A stretch of DNA of 31,221 nucleotides from a virus: positions 1-31,221 of the IMG/VR virus record IMGVR_UViG_3300022223_000286; one strand, given 5' to 3'. The notes beneath the pieces are model-generated. The model did no database searches and was not told the origin of the DNA. It saw only the letters and a program-made list of their open reading frames with translations. This document shows, piece after piece, positions 15,804 through 22,992 of the stretch. The translations under genes and the position numbers were made by a program. The stretch's first letter is position 1, and each line of letters opens with the position of its first letter.

Positions 15804-16124
15804 ATGACGACAAAAACACCGCATTACTCGGACCCGGTCAAGCTCTCGCCCAAGATCACGCGCGGCAGCGACAAGGGCGATAACAAGGCGCAAAGGATAG
15901 ACGCTGTACGCGTGCGCCGGCCCAGGTCCGGCGAGCTGCGCGGCCTGAGCCTGTCCGAGCTGTTAATCATGAACACCGACCAGATGTTAACACTGTTACC
16001 GCGCATTACTGAGCCGGCGCTGACTGAGCCCGAACTAAGCGACCTGGATCCGAGCTGTTTGCTCGACTTGTCTTTCGAGGTGCTGGATTTTTTAGGCTCG
16101 AAAAAGCTCTCCCCGAATCCGTAG
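15804..16124 (+). CDS. E: Tail assembly chaperone gpE (frameshift donor)
   Basis: This 106-aa protein is the short product of the tail assembly chaperone pair, located between the tube and tape-measure genes. The segment RVRRPRSGELRGLSLSELLI followed by DQMLTLLPRITEPALTE is characteristic of gpE (Phage_TAC). Near its end the codons GAT TTT TTA form a T TTT TTA slippery heptamer (16088-16094). A -1 shift there bypasses the TAG stop (16122-16124) and gives an E+E' fusion of about 148 aa. In P2 the homologous site is T TTT TTG. The ribosome-binding site GAGGTG lies before the ATG. Confidence 0.93.
   Translation: MTTKTPHYSDPVKLSPKITRGSDKGDNKAQRIDAVRVRRPRSGELRGLSLSELLIMNTDQMLTLLPRITEPALTEPELSDLDPSCLLDLSFEVLDFLGSKKLSPNP
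16088..16094 (+). other. -1 programmed frameshift site T TTT TTA (gpE to gpE+E')
   Basis: The zero-frame codons are GAT TTT TTA. Slippage by -1 lets both tRNAs re-pair on TTT TTT, and translation continues AGG CTC GAA into the E' frame without a stop until 16249. The X XXY YYZ form is canonical. The position, about 10 codons before the E stop, is the same as in P2. I see no convincing downstream pseudoknot. Confidence 0.88.
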
Positions 16125-16132
16125 CCGATGCA

Positions 16133-16249
16133 ATGGCCGACATTGCTGTCGTGTTTCACTGGGGACCGGAGTATCTCGACGGGCTGGAGCTGGGCGAGTT
16201 AATGGACTGGCGAGAGCAGGCGGCCAAACGTGCCGCGCCGGACGACTAG
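16133..16249 (+). CDS. E': Tail protein E' (GpE family), expressed as -1 frameshift extension of E
   Basis: The E' frame encodes ADIAVVFHWGPEYLDGLEL followed by GELMDWREQAAKR, which is the P2 GpE family signature (the DIAVVFHWPP...L..WRE pattern). The natural product is probably the E+E' fusion, in which E' coding begins at 16094 right after the slippery site and adds 51 residues. The span given starts at the only internal ATG (16133) and would be a free 38-aa form. No ribosome-binding site is seen at that ATG, which favours frameshift expression. It acts with E as tape-measure chaperone during tail assembly. Confidence 0.85.
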   Translation: MADIAVVFHWGPEYLDGLELGELMDWREQAAKRAAPDD

Positions 16250-16377
16250 CCGGTTTGTTTTTTGCCGGCAAGAGTAACGAGCAGCGCGATAACCGCCCAG
16301 GAGACGAGGAACGCCGGCGAATAACCAAACTCGACGGCGGCATACAAAAAGGCAACTACTCCGACAACGTATCGCAT
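16246..16377 (-). CDS. Possible 43-aa two-helix membrane protein on the opposite strand
   Basis: The 145-bp gap between E' and T is filled on the minus strand by an ORF, MRYVVGVVAFLYAAVEFGYS followed by PAFLVSWAVIALLVTLAGKK and QTG. It contains two hydrophobic helices (about residues 3-15 and 22-37) with a short loop and a positively charged tail. The stop overlaps the E' stop by three bases. No strong ribosome-binding site or promoter is visible, and it opposes the late operon. It may be a small antisense-strand membrane gene (exclusion or lysis-timing type) or a chance ORF. The clean two-helix pattern argues mildly for real. Confidence 0.4.
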   Translation of the reverse strand: MRYVVGVVAFLYAAVEFGYSPAFLVSWAVIALLVTLAGKKQTG

Positions 16378-16394
16378 AAAACGAGTTTAGCATA

Positions 16395-18425
16395 ATGTCA
16401 TTGTCTCTTGCCCTGGTTTTATCTCTTGCCGACCGCGTATCCGGGCCGGCGGCGCGCATCGACAAGCGCACAAAATCGCTCGCCTCAACCATCAAGGCAA
16501 CACAAACCGAAATCGCCGGACTCAAGCGCCAGGCCGGCGGCATTGAGCAATACAAGCGCCTCAGCGCCGCCCTGAGCGAGAACAATAGCAAGCTCGCCGC
16601 CTCGCGCGAGCGCGTGAAAGCGCTGCGGCGCGAATATGCCGAGGCCGCCAAGGCCGGCAAGCCACTCAACGCGCTTAAAAAGAAAATGGCGACGGCCGGC
16701 ACAGCCGTCGCGCGACTGTCTGCCAATCAGCAAAAGCTCAGGCAATCGACACACGCGGCGCGGCTTGCGCTCAAGGCTCAGGGCGTCAACACCGGCCGGC
16801 TCGGCAAGGAATCCGAGCGCCTGGCGGCCAGCCTGGACAAGCTCAACCGGCGCGCCGCCGGGCTGGGTACATTGTCGGGCCGGCTGGATAGCTTGCGCGC
16901 CCTCGGCGGAAAGCTGGGCGCCGCGGCGGCGGCGACGCGAAAAGTCGTCGCAAGCGCGGCGATTGTTGGCGTTGCTGGGCTCTCGACGATCGGCGGGATC
17001 GCGGCCGTTCCTATGCGTACCGCCGCCGAGTTTGAGCGCTACGAAACCATTTTAACCACGATCGAAGGCTCGCAAGCCAAGGCTAAAAAAGCGATGGCCT
17101 GGGTCGGCGACTTTGCTGTTACGACGCCTTACCAGCTCGGCCAGGTAAACGACGCCTTTGTTAAGCTGCGCGCTTACGGCCTGGACCCGACCTCGGGGCT
17201 CATGAAAACGCTCGGCGATACGTCCGCGGCAATGGGCAAGCCACTCATGCAGTCAGTCGAGGCGATCGCCGACGCCGTCACCGGCGAAAATGAGCGATTA
17301 AAAGAGTTTGGCATTAAGGCGCGCACCTCGGGCGATTTAATAACCTACGAGTTTTCGGACAAGGCTGGGCGTTCGCGCGAAATGTCAGTCCGGAAAGGCG
17401 ATCGCGCCATGATTCAGCGCACGCTCTCAACAATCTGGAATCAGAAATACTCGGGCGCAATGGATCGCCTCTCGAAAACCTGGGAGGGTATGCTTTCGAA
17501 CGTTGCCGACCAATGGACCCGATTCCAGAAGTTAGTTATGGACTCGGGGCCATTCCAACGCCTGAAAGACTTGCTCCGCGGCGCGCTCGCACAGCTCGAC
17601 GCAATGGCGAAAGATGGCCGGCTTAAACAATGGGCCGATACGGTCGGCGAAAAAATATTGAACTTAATCGACTTTGTGATTGATTTTTCGCGGGCAACGT
17701 ATAGCACTTTCGAGGCGATCCGCCCCGGGCTCTCGCTGGCGGCGAACCTGGTCGGCGGCTGGGGCAACTTTGCCGCCGTGTTATTAACGGTCAAGTTTAC
17801 GCCGATTATCGGCGCGCTAAAAATTCTCGGGTCGCTGGCGTTTAAACACCCGATTTTGGCGCTTGTGACACTTCTCGCCGGCGGGCTGTTGCTGTTAATT
17901 AAAAACTGGGATCAGGTTAGCGCCTGGCTCTCGGCCCTGCCCGAGCGCTTTGCCAATGCCGGGCGCATGATGATCGACGGACTGCGCGACGGGATCCGCG
18001 ACAGACTGCAGGCGCTTAAAGATCAGATTCTCGCGCTCGGCGGCATGTTGCCGGCCTGGTTAAAAGACAAGCTCGGCATCCAGTCGCCGTCGCGCGTGTT
18101 TGCCGCCCTGGGCGCCAACGTTTCCGAGGGGCTCGCCGTCGGGATCCAGCAGCGCGCGCGCGTAGCAACCGACGCGATCGCCAAAGTCGGGCGACAACTG
18201 CCGAGAGCTTTGCCGCCGATTATTGCCGCCGGCGGCCTGGCGGCCGGGCCGGCGATGGCAGCAGCGCCCGCGGGCGGCGGCGTTGTTATCCATGCGACAT
18301 TCCACATCACGCCGAGGCCGTCCGATGATCTGAACGCAATCCAGGCGGCAGTTACTCGCGCACTCGCCCAGGTACAGGCCGAGGCCGAGGCGCGCGTGCG
18401 TAGCCGATTAACTGACAGGGGGTAA
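16395..18425 (+). CDS. T: Tape measure protein (P2 gpT)
   Basis: The product is a 676-aa tape measure that sets tail length and is ejected into the host envelope. The N-terminus MSLSLALVLSLADRVSGPAA with the long coiled coil (residues about 20-170) is typical. It is followed by a Gly/Ala-rich hydrophobic stretch (about 185-210), the PhageMin_Tail-like domain (AEFERYETILTTIEGSQAKA...FAVTTPYQLGQVNDAFVKL), and membrane-like segments at about 450-505. The C-terminus carries LGIQSPSRVFAALGANVSEG and LAVGIQQ, then a beta segment. P2 gpT is 815 aa, so the tail should be shorter than that of P2. The stop overlaps the U start. Confidence 0.95.
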   Translation: MSLSLALVLSLADRVSGPAARIDKRTKSLASTIKATQTEIAGLKRQAGGIEQYKRLSAALSENNSKLAASRERVKALRREYAEAAKAGKPLNALKKKMATAGTAVARLSANQQKLRQSTHAARLALKAQGVNTGRLGKESERLAASLDKLNRRAAGLGTLSGRLDSLRALGGKLGAAAAATRKVVASAAIVGVAGLSTIGGIAAVPMRTAAEFERYETILTTIEGSQAKAKKAMAWVGDFAVTTPYQLGQVNDAFVKLRAYGLDPTSGLMKTLGDTSAAMGKPLMQSVEAIADAVTGENERLKEFGIKARTSGDLITYEFSDKAGRSREMSVRKGDRAMIQRTLSTIWNQKYSGAMDRLSKTWEGMLSNVADQWTRFQKLVMDSGPFQRLKDLLRGALAQLDAMAKDGRLKQWADTVGEKILNLIDFVIDFSRATYSTFEAIRPGLSLAANLVGGWGNFAAVLLTVKFTPIIGALKILGSLAFKHPILALVTLLAGGLLLLIKNWDQVSAWLSALPERFANAGRMMIDGLRDGIRDRLQALKDQILALGGMLPAWLKDKLGIQSPSRVFAALGANVSEGLAVGIQQRARVATDAIAKVGRQLPRALPPIIAAGGLAAGPAMAAAPAGGGVVIHATFHITPRPSDDLNAIQAAVTRALAQVQAEAEARVRSRLTDRG

Positions 18426-18853
18426 TGATGCTCGCGAGCCTGGGTTTATTTGTGTTTCAACTCTCGAGCGCGCCGTTTCATCAGCTGCAACGCTCAACCT
18501 CCTGGAGCTGGTCAAAGCAAACGCGCGTCGGTAAGCGCTCCGCGTTTCAGTTTGCCGGACCGGGTAGCGACGAGATCACGCTCTCGGGCACGCTCGCGCC
18601 GGCCATTACCGGCGGCCGTGCGTCGCTGGATGTATTGCGCACAATGGGCGACTCGGGGCTCGCCTGGCCGCTCGTCGACGGCGAGGGCTATATATACGGG
18701 CTATTTATTATCGCCGATATTAACGAAACACGAACCGAGCTTTTTGCCGATGGCGCCGCCCGCAAAATCGACTTTACGCTAAAGCTCGAGCGCGCGGACG
18801 ACAGCACGATCGACAAGATCGGCGCACTGACCCGGATCGGCCTCGGGCTATGA
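18425..18853 (+). CDS. U: Tail protein (P2 gpU, tail tip/terminator)
   Basis: This 142-aa protein of the gpU family is needed for tail completion. It starts MMLASLGLFVFQLSSAPFHQ, comparable to the MMMALGMFVF start of P2 gpU. It contains WSWSKQTRVGKRSAFQFAGP, SDEITLSGTLAPAITGGRAS and the C-terminal KIDFTLKLERADD, which are the family hallmarks. Two adjacent ATGs (18425, 18428) overlap the T stop; either may be used. Its 3' end overlaps the D start. Confidence 0.93.
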   Translation: MMLASLGLFVFQLSSAPFHQLQRSTSWSWSKQTRVGKRSAFQFAGPGSDEITLSGTLAPAITGGRASLDVLRTMGDSGLAWPLVDGEGYIYGLFIIADINETRTELFADGAARKIDFTLKLERADDSTIDKIGALTRIGLGL

Positions 18854-19833
18854 TTGGCGCGCCGGATTACCGTCTAAGCATTAACGGCGCCGACATTACG
18901 CCGGCGATCGAGGGCCGGCTGGTAAGCCTGGCAATAAACGACCGCAAGGGATTCGAGGCGGACGATTGCTCGATTGTTATCGACGATCACGACGGCCTTG
19001 TCGCCCTGCCCCGCCGCGGCGTCGAGCTGGAGATCTGGCTCGGCTACAAGGGCGAGCCGCTCATTAATAAGGGCGTGTTTATTGTTGACGAGGTCGGGCA
19101 CCAGGGCCCGCCGGATCAAATCACAATCCGCGGCCGATCTGCCGACTTTCGCGCGGACTTGCTCGCACAAAAAACCCGCGCCTGGGATAACGTCACGCTC
19201 GGCGATGTCGTGCAAACCATCGCCGGCAAACACAAGCTCGAGCCCGGCATTGCCGACAACCTGGCCGGCGCCGTGATTAAGCACATAGACCAAACCGACG
19301 AAAGCGACGCGAATTTTTTAACCCGGCTCGGCGTCAGGTATGGCGCGATTGCTACGGTTAAAAATAAAACGCTGTTATTTATGCGCGCCGGCGATGGCAA
19401 AACCAAAACAGGCCAGGACTTGCCAACGATCATTATTAATCGCAGCGACGGCGACGCTTATAACTTTGTCGATCCGGATCGCGAGAGCGCCTTTAGTGGC
19501 GTAACTGCGCGCTGGCTTAATTACGGAACCGGCCAGGTAAACCACACAACCGCCGGCGAGGCGGGCAAGGTAAAAGTAATTAAAAAAACCTTCGCCACCC
19601 AGGACGAGGCCAAGGCGGCGGCCGAGGCAGAATGGAAAGCGCTCGCGCGCGGGAGTAAGCGTTGCAAGATCACGACGGCGCGGGCAATGCTCGACATAAT
19701 TCCCGAGAGCCCGATTAAGATGGTCGGCTTTAAAAGCGAGGTCGATGCGGTCGCCTGGATTGTTTCAGATGTGAGTCATAATTTAAGCGGCGCGCTCACC
19801 TCGTCGCTATCGCTGGAACTAATAAATAGTTAA
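18850..19833 (+). CDS. D: Baseplate hub protein (P2 gpD)
   Basis: This 327-aa protein is the baseplate hub, homologous to T4 gp27 and VgrG N-terminal domains, connecting the spike to the tube. Typical stretches are YRLSINGADITPAIEGRLVS, DRKGFEADDCSIVIDDHDG and ELEIWLGYKGEPLINKGVF. The C-terminal part includes KVIKKTFATQDEAKAAAEAE and MVGFKSEVDAVAWIVSDVSH. It is the last gene of the virion block, as in P2. In P2 the ogr activator gene follows; here there is a promoter and a membrane gene instead. Confidence 0.94.
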   Translation: MIGAPDYRLSINGADITPAIEGRLVSLAINDRKGFEADDCSIVIDDHDGLVALPRRGVELEIWLGYKGEPLINKGVFIVDEVGHQGPPDQITIRGRSADFRADLLAQKTRAWDNVTLGDVVQTIAGKHKLEPGIADNLAGAVIKHIDQTDESDANFLTRLGVRYGAIATVKNKTLLFMRAGDGKTKTGQDLPTIIINRSDGDAYNFVDPDRESAFSGVTARWLNYGTGQVNHTTAGEAGKVKVIKKTFATQDEAKAAAEAEWKALARGSKRCKITTARAMLDIIPESPIKMVGFKSEVDAVAWIVSDVSHNLSGALTSSLSLELINS

Positions 19834-19836
19834 ATT

Positions 19837-19865
19837 TTGCAAAACTAAGGCGAGTAAACTATAAA
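19837..19865 (+). promoter_or_regulatory. Sigma70-like promoter after D
   Basis: TTGCAA (19837-19842) and TATAAA (19860-19865) are separated by exactly 17 bp, a good match to the sigma70 consensus, in a locally AT-rich stretch right after the D stop. Transcription would start near 19872 and read only the following membrane-protein gene before meeting the convergent repressor gene. This gives that gene expression independent of the late operon. Confidence 0.65.
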
Positions 19866-19898
19866 CACAATTTTTAAGCGGTGGCGTTGTATATTGTT

Positions 19899-20225
19899 AT
19901 GCCTGAAATAATACCAATTAAAGCCGCCGCCCCTGTTAGCCGATACGCACAAAGAAAGGCAAACCGGATTTATGTAAACAAGGGCGGCATTATGACAAAC
20001 GGCCTCGTCGACGACGTTCGGATCGCGCTCCGAACGCTTGAGCGCGAATCGGTCGAAAACACGGCGACATTAATTAACTCGCTGGCAGAAAAGCACCTTA
20101 TAACGGCGCGGCGGCGGTTTTTGCAGGGCTTGGCGCTGGGCGGTTTGGCTGGCGTTGTTCTGACGCTGGGCGCGCTGGCGGCTTGGGTTTTGGTGAATTG
20201 CAAAACCTGCCTCGCGCTGATTTGA
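19899..20225 (+). CDS. Moron-like single-pass membrane protein
   Basis: This ORF (108 aa from the ATG at 19899) has a helical polar body (DVRIALRTLERESVENTATL...AEKHLITARRRF) and one C-terminal transmembrane helix (LQGLALGGLAGVVLTLGALA and AWVLVN). No family is recognised. Starts are uncertain: GTG 19881, ATG 19899, or ATG 19992, and the last has the best ribosome-binding site (AAGGGCGG) and would give 77 aa. The gene has its own promoter, lies between D and the repressor, and ends directly against the convergent repressor stop with zero spacing. That is the layout of a moron (lysogenic-conversion gene), possibly for superinfection exclusion, which is inference. Confidence 0.65.
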   Translation: MPEIIPIKAAAPVSRYAQRKANRIYVNKGGIMTNGLVDDVRIALRTLERESVENTATLINSLAEKHLITARRRFLQGLALGGLAGVVLTLGALAAWVLVNCKTCLALI

Positions 20226-21134
20226 TTACGATACTGCCTGGATTACCGCATCGAGGCCGACGCCGTCGGCGACGAGCTCCTCGTAACGATCATAAAGAAC
20301 GATCACGATCTCCGCGATAGCTGCCGGGCCGGCTTTATGTCCCGAGCCTTTTAGCGCTGCCTCGACCGCCTCATATAACCGCCCGAACTTTTCCGGCTCA
20401 AAGTGTACGAGCTGGCTTTCGTCTTGCGTGCGCCCCAGCGCCGCCACAAGCTCGTCGAGCGCATCGCGCACCCTGGGCTCGGCCAGGCGATACCGACTTA
20501 ATAGTGCGCGCTCCTGGTCGTTGTATTGCTCCAGTACGAGCAGGCGCTCGAGTGTTGCGAGCAGGCCGCGGCCGTCGGGCAATGTTTCCAGCAATCCGGG
20601 CGCGCCGTCGTGCGTCAGTAACTCCGGCGGGCCTAGCTCCCCGGTCGCAATGCCGGCGAGGATCTCGGCCGACGCCTGGCGCCAGCGCGTCGCGAGGCGG
20701 GACTCTCTCAGGACGGCAAAGGCCTCGGCACCGACTGGCGCAAATACATCGAGCGAGGTAAAGCGCCCTGACGTGTTGTCGTCGTAATGCTCAACCGCCG
20801 CCGCGCTCACGGCGACAACGACGCGCGCGCCGTCGGTTATGGCGTACACCGTCGCGAGCCGCGTGTCGACCCGCGCCAGAGTATGCGCGAGCTCGGCGTC
20901 GCTGAGCGAATCATTCACAAAATAGGGCGAGCCCTCGCCCAGTACAAGCCAGTCCAGGCGCACATTTTCGGCGCGATGGATCTTTTCCAGCGTCGGCGCG
21001 GTCGGCACCTTGCCGTCGAAAATCGTCGTAATTATCGCGTTTTTCAGCCCGATCGCCTTGCCCCAGGGGTGTTTTCGGCGACCTGCCAAAACTTTATTAA
21101 TGCGCGATAAAAATTCTTTATTATGAATATCCAT
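20226..21134 (-). CDS. CI-type phage repressor (HTH)
   Basis: This is the likely immunity repressor maintaining lysogeny. From the ATG at 21132-21134 (MDIHNKEFLSRINKVLAGRR) the product is 302 aa. Residues about 8-70 are a phage CI-like helix-turn-helix, including the hallmark LDWLVLGEGSPYF that closes this domain family. The C-terminal 230 residues are long and helical (RLLVLEQYNDQERALLSRYR, RVRDALDELVAALG), and I see no LexA/S24 Ser-Lys autopeptidase motifs, so induction may not be RecA-driven. A longer frame upstream is only an open extension through the operator. The gene is divergent from the RHH gene, and its start codon overlaps a palindrome, which suggests autoregulation. Confidence 0.82.
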   Translation of the reverse strand: MDIHNKEFLSRINKVLAGRRKHPWGKAIGLKNAIITTIFDGKVPTAPTLEKIHRAENVRLDWLVLGEGSPYFVNDSLSDAELAHTLARVDTRLATVYAITDGARVVVAVSAAAVEHYDDNTSGRFTSLDVFAPVGAEAFAVLRESRLATRWRQASAEILAGIATGELGPPELLTHDGAPGLLETLPDGRGLLATLERLLVLEQYNDQERALLSRYRLAEPRVRDALDELVAALGRTQDESQLVHFEPEKFGRLYEAVEAALKGSGHKAGPAAIAEIVIVLYDRYEELVADGVGLDAVIQAVS

Positions 21135-21204
21135 AATTTTCGGTTTTACTTTATGAAAATTTGTATTAATTTTTTTAACGCATGTTTTCACGGAGTTTAG
21201 CCGA
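21135..21204. promoter_or_regulatory. AT-rich divergent early operator/promoter region
   Basis: These 70 bp separate the repressor (minus) from the RHH gene (plus) and are far richer in A/T than the genome. Directly repeated TTATGAATAT (21121-21130) and TTATGAAAAT (21151-21160) lie exactly 30 bp apart. TTATGAATATCCATAA (21121-21136) is itself an imperfect palindrome covering the repressor start codon. On the minus strand TTAAAA-N17-CATAAA is a moderate promoter match. These are operator candidates; P2 C also uses direct repeats at this position. Which protein binds which site is not readable from sequence. Confidence 0.6.
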
Positions 21205-21378
21205 ATGTCAGTCAAAAAACCCTCCCCCAAATTGCAAAAGAAAGTGTCCGTAATGATCCGGCTCGAGGAGCCCGATTTTCTCGCGCTCGTCAGGCGGGCA
21301 AAAAGCAACGACCGCCGCGTCGGCCCCGAGGCGCTAAATATCGTTAAGGGCGAGCTCTCAAAACAGCCTAACCAATAA
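21205..21378 (+). CDS. Small ribbon-helix-helix-like regulator in the Cro/Cox position
   Basis: This 57-aa protein, MSVKKPSPKLQKKVSVMIRL..., is read from the ATG at 21205 with CGGAG 9 bases upstream. A beta strand (KVSVMIRL, residues 13-20) is followed by helix 1 (EEPDFLALVRRAKSND), a turn (RRVG) and helix 2 (PEALNIVKGEL). That is the Arc/CopG ribbon-helix-helix pattern. It is the first gene of the early operon and is divergent from the repressor, so it probably serves as Cro- or Cox-like antirepressor or excisionase. P2 Cox is a winged-helix type, so this would be a different solution. The RHH call is from pattern only. Confidence 0.65.
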   Translation: MSVKKPSPKLQKKVSVMIRLEEPDFLALVRRAKSNDRRVGPEALNIVKGELSKQPNQ

Positions 21379-21409
21379 ATCGATAAATCTCGACATGAGG
21401 TTTTAAAAA

Positions 21410-21898
21410 ATGGCACACGCTCACAAATACCCGGCGCACTGGACCCCGGCCCAAACCGCCGCCGCGAATTTCGCGCGCGATTTTTCTTTCGACGGCAATA
21501 CCGGCCCGAAAGCAATGGCGAAGGCGCTCCAAAAAGCCGTTAAACACCTAAACAACGAATTAAACGCCGACTACCCGCGCGCAAAGTTTGGGCTCGACGA
21601 CGCCATAAAGGCCGAGCAGCTCGCCGGGATCGCGCCGATTTTGCACGCGCACGCGCTCATGGTGAGGCATATCTGTCTGCCCCTGCCCGACTACACCCTC
21701 GACGCCGATAACGCCGAAGTCGTTTTGCTGTTTTCACAATGGCAAGGCCGCAATGGTGCGACGTGCGAGGCAATACATCGCGCCTATTCTGACCGGCGCA
21801 TAACCCGGAAAGAGTTAAACGAGATCGTCCATAAAGGGTATGCCGAGATCGCCGCATTTTTGCAGTTTCTCGATTATCTGACTGTTATCGCCGAATAG
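21410..21898 (+). CDS. CII-like phage regulatory protein (CP76 family, tentative)
   Basis: This 162-aa protein lies second in the early operon. Residues about 25-95 read FSFDGNTGPKAMAKALQKAV, KHLNNELNADYPRAKFGLDD and a following helix AIKAEQLAGI, then ICLPLPDYTLDADN. This resembles the phage CII/CP76 regulator pattern, in which a lambda-type HTH with LNNELNP precedes a CLP.P motif. The C-terminal half is helical (RITRKELNEIVHKGYAEIAA). The likely role is activating or tuning lysogeny and early genes. The TAG stop is followed by a GGGG ribosome-binding site for the next gene. The fold call is moderate. Confidence 0.65.
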   Translation: MAHAHKYPAHWTPAQTAAANFARDFSFDGNTGPKAMAKALQKAVKHLNNELNADYPRAKFGLDDAIKAEQLAGIAPILHAHALMVRHICLPLPDYTLDADNAEVVLLFSQWQGRNGATCEAIHRAYSDRRITRKELNEIVHKGYAEIAAFLQFLDYLTVIAE

Positions 21899-21916
21899 TC
21901 GCAACAAGGGGCGCGC

Positions 21917-22174
21917 ATGAATCAATCAAAAATCGAGTCGCTTGTTGAGGTGACTTTTAACGTCTCGCTCGGCTTTGTTGTCTCGCTGGCTTTCTGGACG
22001 TGGTTTGTCGTGCCGGTTTACGAGCTCCCGGTTAAGCCGATGCAGAATCTCGAAATAACAGGCTTATTTACTGCGCTCGCAATCGCGCGCGGCTTTGTTG
22101 TGCGCCGGGTTTTTAACTCCGGCTTGCATCGCGCCGCCCGCAAGGTCGCGGCGCGTATTACGACAGGGGGTTAA
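21917..22174 (+). CDS. DUF7220-type small membrane protein
   Basis: This 85-aa protein with two transmembrane helices (about residues 16-33, NVSLGFVVSLAFWTWFVV, and 47-58) has the pattern SKIESLVEVTFNVSLGF...GLFTALAIARGFVVRRVFN. It fits the DUF7220 phage family, in which xSxxESLxxxxxNxxxGF and the R.FV.RR.FN motif recur. Function is unknown. Members are common in early regions of proteobacterial prophages. Confidence 0.7.
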   Translation: MNQSKIESLVEVTFNVSLGFVVSLAFWTWFVVPVYELPVKPMQNLEITGLFTALAIARGFVVRRVFNSGLHRAARKVAARITTGG

Positions 22175-22176
22175 TC

Positions 22177-22407
22177 ATGTCGGCTTTTTTGCGAAACGAA
22201 AAAGAGTTAATCGACGCCTCACGCGCGCTCGGCTCTATTTGCGAGTCAAATAGTAAATATACGGCCCTTCTCGCGATGAAAGTTTCCGAGCTTGGCAAGC
22301 CGGTCGAAGCGCTTACCGTCGGCGAGCTGGTCGCATTGCACGAGCAAACCGGCGCCGAGTTTAACTCGCGATCGACTCATTGCTCGGGCGCGGCGAGTTT
22401 AGCTTGA
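22177..22407 (+). CDS. Early protein of unknown function
   Basis: This is a 76-aa soluble protein, MSAFLRNEKELIDASRALGS, with a helical middle (YTALLAMKVSELGKPVEALT) and the pattern TVGELVALHEQTGAEFNSRS near the end. The ATG is two bases after the upstream stop, so it belongs to the same operon. No family is recognised. Confidence 0.6.
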   Translation: MSAFLRNEKELIDASRALGSICESNSKYTALLAMKVSELGKPVEALTVGELVALHEQTGAEFNSRSTHCSGAASLA

Positions 22408-22426
22408 AATTATAACGGGGGCGTTT

Positions 22427-22597
22427 ATGTCCATTCTCGATCATTTATCCGACACGGAATTAAAAAAGCATATCCGATTACTTGAGCGGCTCGCCAAAAC
22501 TTCGCGGCCGGCAAAGTGTCGGCGCGTGCTGTCGGCGCTGGATCGCGCTCGCGAAACGCTATCGAGCAGAAACAAACAGCAATCACTCCATTTTTAA
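22427..22597 (+). CDS. Small early protein of unknown function
   Basis: This 56-aa ORF, MSILDHLSDTELKKHIRLLE..., has a CGGGGG ribosome-binding site upstream and fits the operon spacing. It is highly helical and basic (ERLAKTSRPAKCRRVLSALD, RARETLSSRNKQ), which suggests a nucleic-acid- or protein-binding peptide. A 16-nt stretch (22516-22531) encoding CRRVL recurs in frame in the next gene (22809-22824). No family is recognised. Confidence 0.6.
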   Translation: MSILDHLSDTELKKHIRLLERLAKTSRPAKCRRVLSALDRARETLSSRNKQQSLHF

Positions 22598-22644
22598 CAG
22601 TCGGCGCGGGGCGTCGGCAATAACAACATTATCAGGGGTAGCTC

Positions 22645-22992
22645 ATGACAAGCCCGGAAAAAATATTCGTTATCAGTACCGAGAACGAAAAACTCGTCGC
22701 GATTTGTGACAATGCCGACGCCGCCTGGGCGCTGGCGGCGTGCGTGTATGAGCAATTCGAGCTTAATCGCCTTGTTCACGATCTCGACGCCCTACCCTCG
22801 CGCGAGGAGTGTCGGCGCGTGCTGCGCAATGGCTATATAGAAGTTATGCACCGGCGCAAGCGCGGCGGCGCGGCGAAAACCTGTCGCGAATATAACCTAA
22901 CATCGGTCGGCGAAATGGTGGTCGGGATCCACCCGCACAAACTCTATAAGGGCGCGCCGAAAAACCTTATCGCGTCCGAGAGGTGGTGGTAA
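22645..22992 (+). CDS. Early protein of unknown function before the primase
   Basis: This is a 115-aa protein: MTSPEKIFVISTENEKLVAI, then a helix (AAWALAACVYEQFELNRLVH), then the basic segment REECRRVLRNGYIEVMHRRK and a Trp-rich end (SERWW). Its TAA overlaps the ATG of the primase gene, so the two are translationally coupled. It shares the CRRVL-coding 16-mer with the preceding small gene. No family is recognised; an accessory role in replication is possible from position only. Confidence 0.65.
   Translation: MTSPEKIFVISTENEKLVAICDNADAAWALAACVYEQFELNRLVHDLDALPSREECRRVLRNGYIEVMHRRKRGGAAKTCREYNLTSVGEMVVGIHPHKLYKGAPKNLIASERWW

Noticed and set aside
20226-21515. A 429-aa minus-strand reading frame including the repressor
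   Set aside because: The first about 127 residues run through the AT-rich operator and antisense to the RHH gene, with low-complexity Ser/Arg sequence; the CI-like domain begins cleanly at the ATG at 21134.
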